NCBI GenBank assembly: GCA_945863605.1
Contig: CAMAZP010000003.1
Span: 91,832-155,831 of the forward strand
Origin: Chitinophaga pinensis
Lineage (GTDB): Bacteria > Bacteroidota > Bacteroidia > Flavobacteriales_D > Crocinitomicaceae
Length of the DNA stretch: 64,000 nucleotides
Reading direction: 5' to 3'
Both the position numbers and the translations under genes were made by a program. Below the pieces are notes generated by a model. That model had not been told where the DNA came from, did no database searches, and saw only the letters and a program-made list of their open reading frames with translations. Every line of letters starts with the position of its first letter. Positions within the stretch are counted from its first letter, which is position 1. This document shows, one piece after another, positions 1 through 8,538 of this stretch.

Positions 1-517
1 CTTTCCAATCGTATTTACTGAACACATGCTTTGCTAATTCTTCATCCCACGGGTAATACCAAGCAATTAGCTTATATTTCCCGGGTGGTAATTTGGGTAT
101 TTCATAAGTTGAGTTGATGTGTTTTAAAGCATTTTTAGTGTCGTTGAAGAAAAAGGGAATTGTAGTAGATTCATTTGAATCCAGTCTATTAAAATTCACA
201 TAACCTTTTACACTAGTGTCCATTATAATCTCTCTTGAATCGCGGTGAACTTCGGTGTAGAAATTATTCTCATTGACTTTATACCACGAAAAATATATCA
301 GTTTCAAACCTTTCGATTGATTACCGGGAATTAGAATTGAATGATTAATTCCCGTACAATTTTTTAGGGTAACATTAATCTGAATCAATTCAGCAGTTGT
401 AAATTTCGTTTTCGAAGCACTGATTTCTAAGGTTAGATAAATTGGGCGAAGGTCAGCTTTTACTGAAAAACTAATTGTGAAAATCAGTAAGAGCAGGAAA
501 TAGTTGGTTTTAATCAT
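1..517 (-). CDS. Secreted protein of unknown function, 3' end cut off by window edge
   Basis: An open frame runs on the minus strand from an ATG at 517 through position 1 without a stop, so at least 172 residues are present and the C-terminus lies outside the window. The protein starts with a lysine-containing n-region and a hydrophobic stretch ending near VKA, a clear Sec signal peptide. The rest is polar and beta-rich, with an Ig-like look (segments such as LTLEISASKTKFTTAELIQI and KLPPGKYKLIAWYYPW), as in secreted carbohydrate- or peptide-binding sandwich domains. The start overlaps the stop of the upstream MORN-like gene by 8 bases, so the two are probably co-transcribed and translationally coupled. 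I do not recognise the family; export is well supported, function is not. Confidence 0.7.
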   Translation of the reverse strand, partial: MIKTNYFLLLLIFTISFSVKADLRPIYLTLEISASKTKFTTAELIQINVTLKNCTGINHSILIPGNQSKGLKLIYFSWYKVNENNFYTEVHRDSREIIMDTSVKGYVNFNRLDSNESTTIPFFFNDTKNALKHINSTYEIPKLPPGKYKLIAWYYPWDEELAKHVFSKYDWK

Positions 518-2711
518 AAGGCAATTCTCTTGAAAAATCGTTTATTTCGTTTATGTCTTCCCAAGAATGTCCTTTCAATAAATCCACTTCGCCATCGGGG
601 TAAATTAGAAATTGAAATGGCTTTTCATAAGAACTGCAAGTTGTAATCACCACACAATTTGAAAAGGGGGCAATAGTAAGCGGTCGTGAACGACTTACCT
701 TGCTAAATGTTTCTAATGGCTCGACATTTTTTGATTGTGGCAAAATATAAATAAAGGACTGAAGCAATGGGAAATGGGTTTGAATAAACTTTTGAGTATA
801 AAACCCTTCTACTTTTAAATCCCAGTTGTGGTAACCGCTTTCAGATTTTAAATTACTAATTTTCCAACCATTTTTTTCAAATGCAGTAATGACTTCCTTC
901 ACGTATTTATCCGTCGTATCTCTTTTTTCTAGTCCAGTCAAATAAACACTTGGCAATCGAAAACTAATCACTTGAGCTGTGATTTGATGGTTTGGAAAAG
1001 GAAAAGGTGCATATTTTGACCACGTATCAAACAGGTACATATAATACGTTGCCATTGAATCTACTTGTTTTTTACTGTAATATAATTGAGCATCTTTTGG
1101 CAATGCAAATTGAATCAAATTGTTGTAAATGAAACTTACAAACAAATCTCTTTCATCTTTTGAAAGTTCATCGAAGTTTCGTTTTTTGGCAGGCAATTCA
1201 CCAGGAATCTTTTTCGGACAACCGTTTTCATAGAATTGTGCAAAAATCAATTTCCCTGTTTTGTCGAAACGTTTGCACCAGCCATTTCTTAGGTTATTGT
1301 TGTAGGTATATTCCAATAACAAGGTTCCTAGACTGTCAAAATGTTGCGTTTTGCTGTCTAGTTTTGAATTTAAATAACGAACTCCAGATTTCAAGCTACC
1401 ATTCTGAAAATATTTTTCTTCCAATCTTGTTTTATTCAATTGATAAATGTGTGATTTTGTTTTTCCTGTTGGCCAATATTCATACAATTCAATAAACTCA
1501 TTTTCTGGACGTGATTTCTTGTTTACTTGTGAAATTAAAATTCCCTTTTCGTTCCATTTTTTATTGGAAATTACTTCATCCATTTCAATTTTAGTTTTCA
1601 GATGAATTTCTTCCATTTTTCCATTTTGGAAATAACTTACGTAAGTAGTGTCTGCATTTCTGTGATTGTTTAAGTACGATTTCAATTGACCGTTGGGATA
1701 CCAATTTTTCTCTGAACCTTGTTCTTTCGTGTTGTAAACTAATTCAAGGTGCTGAATCAAAGTACCATTTTCTGCCCATTTTTTTTCAAAACCTAAGCCT
1801 TTTCGGTCAATGTAGCGTTCAAAAATAAGTAAACCGGCTTCGTTCCATTCTTTTTTATTTGCGTGAAAAATATAATTAGACAAAGTATCGTAAACGTGCT
1901 CAAAACGTGGTTTACCGTTGTCGTGCCAACCTTTCCACATACCTATTTTCATATTGCGTTGGTAATGTTGTTCTTCGATTTTTTGTCCCAAGAAATTATA
2001 TACCACCCAATCGCCATCTTGATTTCCTTCTTTGTAAAAGCCTTTTGTTTTTAGTTTTCCATTGTGGTGATAATCTTCGTACAAACCTTCTCTCGAAGAA
2101 TGTTCGTGTCCGCCGTTAAGAATCATTTTGTGGGTCGTTTTCGATTTCAAAACCCCAGCATCATCGTATTCTAGCGCTAAGCCAAAGGGAACTCGTAAAG
2201 TTGTGTAACCATCGTAATCAATGGTGTGAGGAGGATAATCTTTGATGTCGTACTCATTGATTTCAGATAATCTCGCAAAGGCGTTGAAATTTACAAATCG
2301 GACTTTCCCATTGAGGTGATAATCGGTATATTTTTCACAGCGACGTTTGTTTTTATCCCAATAATAAATGTTTGTCTGTTTGCGATTACCATTTGGCCAA
2401 AATTGTTCCACTGTTGCAATAACAGAATCGCGTGTATTCCAAGTGGGATTTACTTTTGTTTTTGAACTTCCACTCTCGTAATTCAGTATTTCTTCTACCA
2501 ATTTTCCGTCTTGGAAAGTTCGTTTTTCAAAGATGCGATTATCGTTGTATTTTGTTTCGCATGTTCCATTCAACGGCGTTTTCATATCTGTTTCATAGTA
2601 AATGGAAAAGAGAAAACTTCCTCCTTTTTTGTTGTTATACTTAAATTCACAATTAGTTTGTGCGAGAATATAGGTTGGAAAAACTAGAATTAGTAATTTG
2701 AAAAAATTCAT
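510..2711 (-). CDS. MORN-variant repeat protein (YwqK-like), secreted
   Basis: This 733-residue protein has a short signal peptide (ending near YILAQ) followed by about 20 tandem repeats built on patterns such as W.xNGxL, YHxNGKxKxxGxY and GxxxGxWxxY. These are the MORN_2-type repeats of so-called YwqK proteins. Databases often name such proteins toxin-antitoxin YwqK antitoxins, but nothing here supports a TA role: it is far too long, is exported, and has no partner toxin. The repeats probably form an elongated beta-rich surface or periplasmic scaffold. The last 200 residues (from about 515) lack repeats and form a separate domain of unknown function. It overlaps the downstream secreted gene by 8 bases. 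A near-consensus -7 box (TATCTTTA) lies just upstream of the start. Confidence 0.75.
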   Translation of the reverse strand: MNFFKLLILVFPTYILAQTNCEFKYNNKKGGSFLFSIYYETDMKTPLNGTCETKYNDNRIFEKRTFQDGKLVEEILNYESGSSKTKVNPTWNTRDSVIATVEQFWPNGNRKQTNIYYWDKNKRRCEKYTDYHLNGKVRFVNFNAFARLSEINEYDIKDYPPHTIDYDGYTTLRVPFGLALEYDDAGVLKSKTTHKMILNGGHEHSSREGLYEDYHHNGKLKTKGFYKEGNQDGDWVVYNFLGQKIEEQHYQRNMKIGMWKGWHDNGKPRFEHVYDTLSNYIFHANKKEWNEAGLLIFERYIDRKGLGFEKKWAENGTLIQHLELVYNTKEQGSEKNWYPNGQLKSYLNNHRNADTTYVSYFQNGKMEEIHLKTKIEMDEVISNKKWNEKGILISQVNKKSRPENEFIELYEYWPTGKTKSHIYQLNKTRLEEKYFQNGSLKSGVRYLNSKLDSKTQHFDSLGTLLLEYTYNNNLRNGWCKRFDKTGKLIFAQFYENGCPKKIPGELPAKKRNFDELSKDERDLFVSFIYNNLIQFALPKDAQLYYSKKQVDSMATYYMYLFDTWSKYAPFPFPNHQITAQVISFRLPSVYLTGLEKRDTTDKYVKEVITAFEKNGWKISNLKSESGYHNWDLKVEGFYTQKFIQTHFPLLQSFIYILPQSKNVEPLETFSKVSRSRPLTIAPFSNCVVITTCSSYEKPFQFLIYPDGEVDLLKGHSWEDINEINDFSRELPYD

Positions 2712-2810
2712 AATCTAAAGATAGCAAAATTGCTTATCAAAGATTACATCTAAATTTGAAATAGGTTCAAAAGATGCGACTTAATTTGTGCTTTTTTGAT
2801 TTCTCAGAAT

Positions 2811-2924
2811 AGGATTCCTCCTTTTAGTCGGAATGACTTTCTTTTAATAGGGTCTTGCGAAAATGCTTCGCATTTTCGCCGACTTCCCCATCCCAAGAGT
2901 CATTCCGAACAAAGTGAGGAATCT
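2811..2924. repeat. Imperfect inverted repeat with internal perfect hairpin
   Basis: The 321-base gap between 2712 and 3032 has no gene. It holds two roughly 28-base arms in inverted orientation: a left arm at 2811-2840 (core GATTCCTC...CGGAATGAC) and a right arm at 2897-2924 (core GTCATTCCG...GAGGAATC). Between them is a perfect 10-bp stem with a 3-base loop at 2857-2879 (GCGAAAATGC / GCATTTTCGC). A third, degraded copy of the arm motif follows near 2968-2990. The layout resembles a REP/MITE-like dispersed intergenic element. It could also act as a transcription barrier after the ParD-like gene, though no T-tract follows the hairpin. Confidence 0.6.
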
Positions 2925-3032
2925 ATTATTAAAAGGTAACCAAAATTCAGCAATCGAAAGGAGTCCTTTGTGATGAAATGAGGAATCTCAATTACTATTT
3001 TTTATTAGAGTATAAGTTGGTAAGTTACATTT

Positions 3033-3266
3033 TTATTGATTTTCTTTCGATTGCTTCAAAATAGCTGCTTTACTGTCGCTGGTAAATCCACTCGCTTCAG
3101 CCAGCTCAATTTTTTCACGAATCCAATCAATCTGCTTTTCTTGTTTACGAGCTTGTCTTATCAATTCATTTACTAATTCACTTTTGCTAGCGTACTCTTT
3201 ACTAGCAATTTGACTTTTCAACCATTCATCATTCGGTTCGGTGAAAGAAATACTTTGTCTTTTCAT
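3033..3266 (-). CDS. ParD-like type II antitoxin, orphan
   Basis: This 77-residue protein has the layout of the ParD/CopG-type antitoxins: an N-terminal beta strand (QSISFTEPNDEWL), then helices with SKSELVNELIRQARKQEKQ as ribbon-helix-helix DNA-binding core, and a charged C-terminal tail that in the family binds the ParE toxin. In the family the dimer neutralises ParE and represses its own promoter. No parE-like reading frame lies next to it: downstream is a 321-base gap with a repeat, and upstream is a divergent WG-repeat gene. It is therefore an orphan, either a relic or a free-standing repressor. A perfect palindrome immediately upstream fits autorepression. Confidence 0.75.
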   Translation of the reverse strand: MKRQSISFTEPNDEWLKSQIASKEYASKSELVNELIRQARKQEKQIDWIREKIELAEASGFTSDSKAAILKQSKENQ

Positions 3267-3278
3267 TTTGAATTAATT

Positions 3279-3298
3279 TTGGTGTAAATATACACCAA
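3279..3298. promoter_or_regulatory. Palindromic operator over ParD-like gene promoter
   Basis: A 20-base inverted repeat with perfect 8-base arms (TTGGTGTA / TACACCAA) and a 4-base centre lies 12 bases upstream of the antitoxin start. Read on the minus strand, its centre gives TATATTTA, one mismatch from the Bacteroidota -7 consensus TAnnTTTG, so a bound repressor would cover the promoter. This is the expected position of an autoregulatory ribbon-helix-helix operator; binding itself is inferred. Confidence 0.6.
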
Positions 3299-3356
3299 TA
3301 ACGCATCAAATTAGAATAGTTTCACTGAAAATTGATAGCTTAATTTATTATTATCC

Positions 3357-3364
3357 TACTTTTG
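3357..3364 (+). promoter_or_regulatory. -7 promoter box of the WG-repeat gene
   Basis: TACTTTTG matches the Bacteroidota -7 consensus TAnnTTTG and lies 41 bases before the ATG at 3406. The nearest TTG that could serve as -33 is spaced 22 rather than 19 bases, so this is a moderate call. Confidence 0.4.
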
Positions 3365-3405
3365 AACCAATCCTCAATTTAGCTGTATAATTGTTGCTTC
3401 TATTT

Positions 3406-6003
3406 ATGAAAAAACTATTCTTCCTTCTCACAATTATTTTCAGCTTTCAAGTTACAGCACAACAAACATTAGATACTGTTTTTCATCCAATTTATGGAAC
3501 TACTCAATTATTGGAAGTAAAGCAAAAACAATGGTATCCAGAAACAAAAGCTTTTATTTCAACGGCAAAAAACGCAGAGGAACTTAAAAATTTACCAATC
3601 TATGTTTTTCGAAATAATTTAGGTGAAGTCACAAAAACCTACAATGATTTTAATAATTTAGATAAACGTCTTTTCACGAGGGATAATCTTCATAAAGAAG
3701 CGCCAATTGCTCATAAAATTAAAGCAAAAAACACTTCCAATAATATCGGAAATGACGATTCAGGCTACAATCAATTATATCCTATTTATAACTGTCAATT
3801 CAATGATAATAAGGATTGTTCGTCTTTCAAAGTGGGTTTGATGGACACAATGGGTAATCTGGTTTTTCCAATCGAATTCGATCACATTCAGTACATTGAT
3901 TCGACATTTATTGTGAAAAAAGACAAGTCTTACTTTTTATATGATGTTACATTCAAACCAATAAATTCAATAGCTTACGATTCAATTATTTATTCGGATT
4001 TTGTACATAATCAATTGATTGTGAAAAAGAATGGATTGTACGGGATGATCAATCGCTTTGGAAAAGAACAGCTTCCAATAAAATACAAAATTGTTCAAAA
4101 ATCGCGCTATATGATAGGCTATTACGAGTTTTTAGCTGGAAATATTTATGGATTTATTTCATGGGACACCAAACGATATTTGGCTCCTTTTTCTCCTGTT
4201 GCAGAAATTTATTCCCGCGATGGTTTTTTCGTTTACAAAGGAAATACGGATTGGAACGTAATTGATTCATCGGGCAAATACCTTTTGAAAACTAATTTAC
4301 AAGTTTTTAATATCATCAATAAAAATCGTTTTGTTGTTGGTCCTAATTATCAAGAACGCGCTTTAGTCGATGGTAAAAACAGAATGATTTCCGATAAGTA
4401 TTACCACGACATTTGGAAAATCAATGAGAATACCTTGATGGTTGGTTCAGAAGCTGGAAAAATTGAAGCATCTGATTTGATTAAAAGCGCAAAATGGCAA
4501 TTGGTTGATTTAGATTTTCAATTGAAAAACAAAGATTCTTACAAATCCATTCAAAAAGTGGACGATGACTTTCTAAAAGTTTGGGACAGCAAAAACAATT
4601 TTCATTTAGTAGATGATGCCGGAAATGAAGTGGTTGATTTGATTATTAGCGATGCTTACAAATATGCAGAAGGCGTTTACAAGTTAGTCGTGGACGGCAA
4701 GCATTTATTTATAGACCTGAAAAATCCTGCCAAGCGTTCGAATTATTACGACAATTTAATGTGCGCGCGAGAAAATCGAATCTCAGTACAAAATGAAGGT
4801 TTATGGGGATTTATAGACTATAATTTTAATGAGATTTGTCCGATTAAAGCAGACAGAGTAACGTGCTTTGAAGATGGAATTGCAACGATTGAAATCAATA
4901 AACAATTTTACATTATGGACTCCACTGGGAGACTTTTGGCTCCTGAATATTTTGATTTTGCGGAGAATGTAAAAAATGGATATTGCCGTGTGGGACGAGA
5001 TGGAAAGTATGGTTTACTTCACAAAAAAGGTTATTTCACGATTCCATTAATGTACGAAGAAAACAATTTTTTAGTCAATCAAAAAGGTACTTATTATTTG
5101 AGTGTTCGCAAGACAAAAGGAACGGGTAAATTCGGAATTGTCAATCAGTTCAATGAAATTGTTCACCCATTTATTTATGACAATTGTGTTGAATTAAGCG
5201 TTTACGCAAGTATTGAACAAAAACGTAGCGATGGATTTTATGCTTTTGCTCAAATTGAAAAAAGAAATGAAATTGATTACCATTATTTGAATTTTGACGA
5301 TTCAAAAAGTCAATTGAAAATTCAAGAAAATCAATCAAAAGGATTTAAGGTTATCGAAGGGACTTGTGTGAATAAGGATACAAAATCAATTAAATGTTTT
5401 GGTATTACTAATTGGTCAGGTAAGCTAGTTGTACCGTTCAATTACACATCAATTGGTTATTTGAAAAAGAATACGTTTACTGTTTACTCAATTAAAGGTG
5501 CTGGTTTAATTGACACAACAGGAAAAGAATTAATTCCTTCGGTTTATAAATATTTATATGAATTGGGTTCAGATTGTGATTTAATTCAAGTTGGAAGACA
5601 TTATGGAGGCTGGGGTTTGTATGATTATTCCGGAAAGATGCTTGCAGACACACTTTACGGAGGTTTTGAAAAACCAGTTTTTGGTTTAATTCCTTTTAGA
5701 AATCATCCGAATTATCATTTTACAGAAAACAAGGATTACGTTCATGATGAAATGAAGTATGGTTTTATGGATTTGAGAGGTAAAGTCGTCATAGAACCGA
5801 GTTATGAACGCTACCAAATCCCCAATCAAAAAAAGGAAGAAATTCTATTAATTGATGGAAGTGTGGTAACCAAAATCAATGGAAGAGGTCAAGTATTAGA
5901 AGGTGAACTTTTAAAACCTCAACAACCAACTATTGTTCAGAGTGTTACTCCAAAACGAAAATGGTGGAAATTTTGGGGCAAGAAGAAAGCAAGGTGGATG
6001 TAA
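3406..6003 (+). CDS. WG-repeat protein, exported
   Basis: This 865-residue protein begins with a signal peptide (MKKLFFLLTIIFSF...TAQQ). The ATG at 3406 is preferred over an in-frame TTG 15 bases earlier because it gives a normal signal peptide. The body is a series of WG-type repeats with forms such as GLMDTMGNLVFPIEFDHI, GMINRFGKEQLPIKY, GFIDYNFNEICPIK, GLLHKKGYFTIPLMYE and GFMDLRGKVVIEPSYE, known in many exported Bacteroidota proteins of unclear role. The C-terminus is strongly basic and aromatic (KRKWWKFWGKKKARWM). The last 130 bases have a decayed relative at 10803-10934. The stop lies only 4 bases from that of the convergent regulator, with no terminator hairpin between. Confidence 0.8.
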   Translation: MKKLFFLLTIIFSFQVTAQQTLDTVFHPIYGTTQLLEVKQKQWYPETKAFISTAKNAEELKNLPIYVFRNNLGEVTKTYNDFNNLDKRLFTRDNLHKEAPIAHKIKAKNTSNNIGNDDSGYNQLYPIYNCQFNDNKDCSSFKVGLMDTMGNLVFPIEFDHIQYIDSTFIVKKDKSYFLYDVTFKPINSIAYDSIIYSDFVHNQLIVKKNGLYGMINRFGKEQLPIKYKIVQKSRYMIGYYEFLAGNIYGFISWDTKRYLAPFSPVAEIYSRDGFFVYKGNTDWNVIDSSGKYLLKTNLQVFNIINKNRFVVGPNYQERALVDGKNRMISDKYYHDIWKINENTLMVGSEAGKIEASDLIKSAKWQLVDLDFQLKNKDSYKSIQKVDDDFLKVWDSKNNFHLVDDAGNEVVDLIISDAYKYAEGVYKLVVDGKHLFIDLKNPAKRSNYYDNLMCARENRISVQNEGLWGFIDYNFNEICPIKADRVTCFEDGIATIEINKQFYIMDSTGRLLAPEYFDFAENVKNGYCRVGRDGKYGLLHKKGYFTIPLMYEENNFLVNQKGTYYLSVRKTKGTGKFGIVNQFNEIVHPFIYDNCVELSVYASIEQKRSDGFYAFAQIEKRNEIDYHYLNFDDSKSQLKIQENQSKGFKVIEGTCVNKDTKSIKCFGITNWSGKLVVPFNYTSIGYLKKNTFTVYSIKGAGLIDTTGKELIPSVYKYLYELGSDCDLIQVGRHYGGWGLYDYSGKMLADTLYGGFEKPVFGLIPFRNHPNYHFTENKDYVHDEMKYGFMDLRGKVVIEPSYERYQIPNQKKEEILLIDGSVVTKINGRGQVLEGELLKPQQPTIVQSVTPKRKWWKFWGKKKARWM

Positions 6004-6007
6004 AAAT

Positions 6008-6256
6008 TTATATCTTGTCGTACTCTTTTTTATTTTCCATAAAGCCATTGTAAAATTCAGTGTCTTTACAATCCAATGCTTTTGATAATTCGGAAAGCCA
6101 AAATAAGGTTGGTGAGATTAATCCTCTTTCAATTCTTGATATATACTGAAAATCTAACCCCATCTTATCTGCAAGCATTTGTTGGGTTAAACCTTTTTCT
6201 AAGCGAACTTTTCTGATATAAATCCCAAGTGCTTTATTAAAGGCAGATTTTTCCAT
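6008..6256 (-). CDS. XRE-family helix-turn-helix transcriptional regulator
   Basis: This 82-residue protein is almost entirely a Cro/C1-type HTH domain: IRKVRLEKGLTQQMLADKMG then LDFQYISRIERGLISPTL, with the usual recognition helix and the following SELSKALDC helix. It is a single-domain DNA-binding protein, probably a dimer. The ATG at 6256 is chosen over an upstream in-frame TTG at 6265. It is divergent from the two-barrel/lipoprotein genes, and a perfect 16-base palindrome lies between the start codons, so it most likely represses itself and the adjacent operon (inference). A similar protein could also be a restriction-modification controller or TA antitoxin, but no such partner is nearby. 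Confidence 0.8.
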   Translation of the reverse strand: MEKSAFNKALGIYIRKVRLEKGLTQQMLADKMGLDFQYISRIERGLISPTLFWLSELSKALDCKDTEFYNGFMENKKEYDKI

Positions 6257-6291
6257 AACCGCCAATATCTAAATGTAATCCAAATATTAAC

Positions 6292-6307
6292 TAAACATAT
6301 ATGTTTA
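6292..6307. promoter_or_regulatory. Perfect 16-bp palindrome, likely XRE operator
   Basis: TAAACATATATGTTTA is a perfect palindrome between the divergent regulator (start 6256) and barrel gene (start 6351). It ends 16 bases before the -7 box at 6324-6331, so it sits at about the -33 region of that promoter. This is a typical site for an XRE dimer that represses both directions. Confidence 0.6.
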
Positions 6308-6323
6308 TATTTAGAGATTTATA

Positions 6324-6331
6324 TATATTTG
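6324..6331 (+). promoter_or_regulatory. -7 promoter box of the barrel/lipoprotein operon
   Basis: TATATTTG matches TAnnTTTG exactly and lies 19 bases before the ATG at 6351. The -33 position falls inside the palindrome and has no good TTG, which suggests a regulated rather than strong promoter. Confidence 0.55.
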
Positions 6332-6350
6332 TGTTTTAAAAATTATTGAT

Positions 6351-6941
6351 ATGAAAAAAATAGTACTATTTACAGCTTCTTTATTGATGGCAACGTTTAT
6401 TAAAGCTCAAACTTTTGAGCAAGGAACCAACTACGTTAATGTAGGTTATGGATTTGGTTTAGGTTATGGCAGATTATTAAATGCTTATAATGCTTATGAT
6501 GGCTACAAGTTTTCAGGTTTTGGCCCTGCATTTATAAGTTATGAAAGAGGAGTAACAGATAATATTGGTGTAGGTGCTAGTGTTTCTTTTTCAAGTTATG
6601 GTGCAAAGTGGAATCAAGATGGTGGTTCTCAAACCTATGCTTATTCTTATCGTTGGTCGACACTTTCAATTTTAGCGCGTGGCTATTATCATTTTAATGT
6701 TAGTAGTGATAAGTTTGATCCTTATGCAGGAGTTGGATTGGGCTTTCTAAAATATGGTTATAAATGGACTTCTACTGATCCAGGTTTCAATGAAGCAGGT
6801 AATAATGTTTCTCTTGGAACTCCTTTTGGTTACCAAATTTTTGCAGGTGCGCGTTATATGTTTTCTGATAAAGTTGGAGGATATGCGGAAGTTGGTTACG
6901 GAGTTTCAGTTATGAATTTTGGTTTGACATTTAGGTTGTAA
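6351..6941 (+). CDS. Outer-membrane beta-barrel protein
   Basis: This 196-residue protein has a signal peptide (MKKIVLFTASLLMATFIKAQ) and then alternating, aromatic- and glycine-rich strands (YVNVGYGFGLGYGRLL, STLSILARGYYHFNV, YAEVGYGVSVMNFGLTFRL). It ends in a phenylalanine-rich beta-signal finishing FRL. The length fits an eight-stranded OmpA/OmpX-like barrel of the PF13505 or PF13568 type. It is first of three tightly packed genes (2-base gap to the next), divergent from an XRE regulator. Function beyond an outer-membrane location is not visible. Confidence 0.75.
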   Translation: MKKIVLFTASLLMATFIKAQTFEQGTNYVNVGYGFGLGYGRLLNAYNAYDGYKFSGFGPAFISYERGVTDNIGVGASVSFSSYGAKWNQDGGSQTYAYSYRWSTLSILARGYYHFNVSSDKFDPYAGVGLGFLKYGYKWTSTDPGFNEAGNNVSLGTPFGYQIFAGARYMFSDKVGGYAEVGYGVSVMNFGLTFRL

Positions 6942-6943
6942 GT

Positions 6944-7624
6944 ATGAAAAAGTTATCATTTTTATTCTTTCTAACGGTAATATCATTTTCAAGTTTTTCT
7001 CAAAAACAAGATGAAGGTGATATTCCAATTGAATTTGAGTTTTCACCACTTGGAGCTAATCCACTAAAAATATCAAGTATCAGGTCGAGATATTTTTTAA
7101 AAGAAAATTTAGCCTTCAGAATGGGATTATTTGTTGGTGGATCGAGAAAGCCATCATTTACAGAAGTTAATGATATTGAGTTGGTAAACAGTTCGAAAAG
7201 CTTTAATTTTAATTTAAGACCAGGAATTGAAAAACATTTTAAAGGAACAGAAAGATTCTCGCCATATTATGGTGGTGAGTTATCGTATACATATAAAAAA
7301 GATGTTACCGCTACTCAATCTATTTGGTCTAGCAATACAGAAGAAATTAAAACACAAAAAAACATAAGCTCCAATTCTATTTTTGGATTAAATATTTTTT
7401 CAGGCGCGGATTTTTACATTACTGATAAGATATTTTTAGGTGTAGAATTAGGTTTTGGATTTCAATATGAGGGTAGAGGAAGAACTGCAGTGAAATGGAA
7501 AAACCCAGAAAGTAACTCAGATACTGAGTCAAAAGAAATTGGGAATTCTTCGAATTTACAATGGGGTCCAAATTATCAAGGTACAATAAGATTAGGTTAC
7601 TGTTTAAATAATATACGAAAATGA
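6944..7624 (+). CDS. Outer-membrane beta-barrel protein, second of pair
   Basis: A 226-residue protein with a signal peptide ending near SSFSQ. The mature part shows amphipathic strands (SFNFNLRPGIEKHF, FSPYYGGELSYTYKK, SIFGLNIFSGADFYITDKI, FLGVELGFGFQYEGRG) typical of the Bacteroidota PF13568-type barrels. It starts 2 bases after the preceding barrel gene and overlaps the following lipoprotein gene by 4 bases (ATGA), so the three are very probably translated together. It is diverged from its neighbour in sequence, so not a recent duplicate. Confidence 0.7.
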   Translation: MKKLSFLFFLTVISFSSFSQKQDEGDIPIEFEFSPLGANPLKISSIRSRYFLKENLAFRMGLFVGGSRKPSFTEVNDIELVNSSKSFNFNLRPGIEKHFKGTERFSPYYGGELSYTYKKDVTATQSIWSSNTEEIKTQKNISSNSIFGLNIFSGADFYITDKIFLGVELGFGFQYEGRGRTAVKWKNPESNSDTESKEIGNSSNLQWGPNYQGTIRLGYCLNNIRK

Positions 7625-8439
7625 AAAAGATCAACTTCACCTTGTTAACTTTATTAGGGTTACTGTTATTTTCTTGTTCAAAAAATGAATTACCAATTTC
7701 AAAAAAGGAACAAAAACTAACATCTGATATGTCCAAAAAACTGAAGCAGGAATTAGAAAAACTACCCCTAATTATTAGAGTAAAAGACTCCGTAAATAAT
7801 TGTTATGTAGATTTTAATGCTAAAACACAGACAATTTCAACTTTAAAAAGTTGGAGTTTTTCTAATCCAAGTCCCAATACAATTTATGCTTCTGCGCAAG
7901 GTTTAGTGGTGTACATTTCAGCTCCAAACGCTAGTTTTGGATATGGTTCAGGGACAGCCACAATAAACGCTGGAAACACTACACTAAATGTTCAAACTCA
8001 ATGTCTAGCTTATGACTTGAGTGCATTTTCAGCTGCAAGTGGTGCTTTACCTGTTGATGGTTTTTCTATGGTTATTGGTTTAGATGCTGACTTTAGTTTG
8101 TTACAAAATGCAAATACCATGTGTTTTTCCGACTTTTTTAAAGGATTAGCTTACTATATGGTGTATGATTCTCCAGCTAGTGGAAGTTACAATGTTATTG
8201 ACTGGAATAATCCAAACTTTACTTTAAATAACAATGACGGATATGCTTATGTATTTAGCTTTGAAAACTGTAATGATGGTAAATTTTATTTTTCTAAGTC
8301 AGGCACAATTGACGTAAATAATGGTGATATGTCATTTCAAAATGGACGTTACTGGGAATTATTTGGTTTATTTAATAGTATAAATTCAGGAGCTAATCTA
8401 GTTGATTATCCCGGGTCAGGCACAATGGGTTGTCAATAA
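7621..8439 (+). CDS. Lipoprotein of unknown function
   Basis: This 272-residue protein starts with a lipoprotein signal peptide; the lipobox is LLFSC with cysteine at about residue 19, followed by SKNELP. After a charged, coiled stretch (about 25-55) the protein becomes Ser/Thr/Asn/Gly-rich and beta-like, with no family I can name. It is the last gene of the regulator-controlled module and may partner the barrels at the outer membrane. A stem of 11 base pairs follows 20 bases after the stop. Confidence 0.65.
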   Translation: MKKINFTLLTLLGLLLFSCSKNELPISKKEQKLTSDMSKKLKQELEKLPLIIRVKDSVNNCYVDFNAKTQTISTLKSWSFSNPSPNTIYASAQGLVVYISAPNASFGYGSGTATINAGNTTLNVQTQCLAYDLSAFSAASGALPVDGFSMVIGLDADFSLLQNANTMCFSDFFKGLAYYMVYDSPASGSYNVIDWNNPNFTLNNNDGYAYVFSFENCNDGKFYFSKSGTIDVNNGDMSFQNGRYWELFGLFNSINSGANLVDYPGSGTMGCQ

Positions 8440-8459
8440 AAAATATCAAATTTGATTTT

Positions 8460-8494
8460 GCAAGCAGGACTGTTCTTTGGATTGTCCTGTTTGC
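8460..8494 (+). terminator. Hairpin after lipoprotein gene
   Basis: GCAAGCAGGAC (8460-8470) pairs with GTCCTGTTTGC (8484-8494) as an uninterrupted 11-bp stem with one G-U pair and a 13-base loop. No good T-tract follows, so termination may be weak or the structure may protect the mRNA 3' end. Confidence 0.5.
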
Positions 8495-8538
8495 TATTAT
8501 TGGATGTCGTTTAAATCTTAATTTATAAAAATATCAAC

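Noticed and set aside
510..2711. Antitoxin of a toxin-antitoxin system (YwqK name)
   Set aside because: The protein is an exported 733-residue repeat scaffold with no partner toxin; the common database name is misleading.
7419..7736. Minus-strand 105-codon ORF across the barrel/lipoprotein junction
   Set aside because: Covers two supported plus-strand genes and has no start context or recognisable domain.
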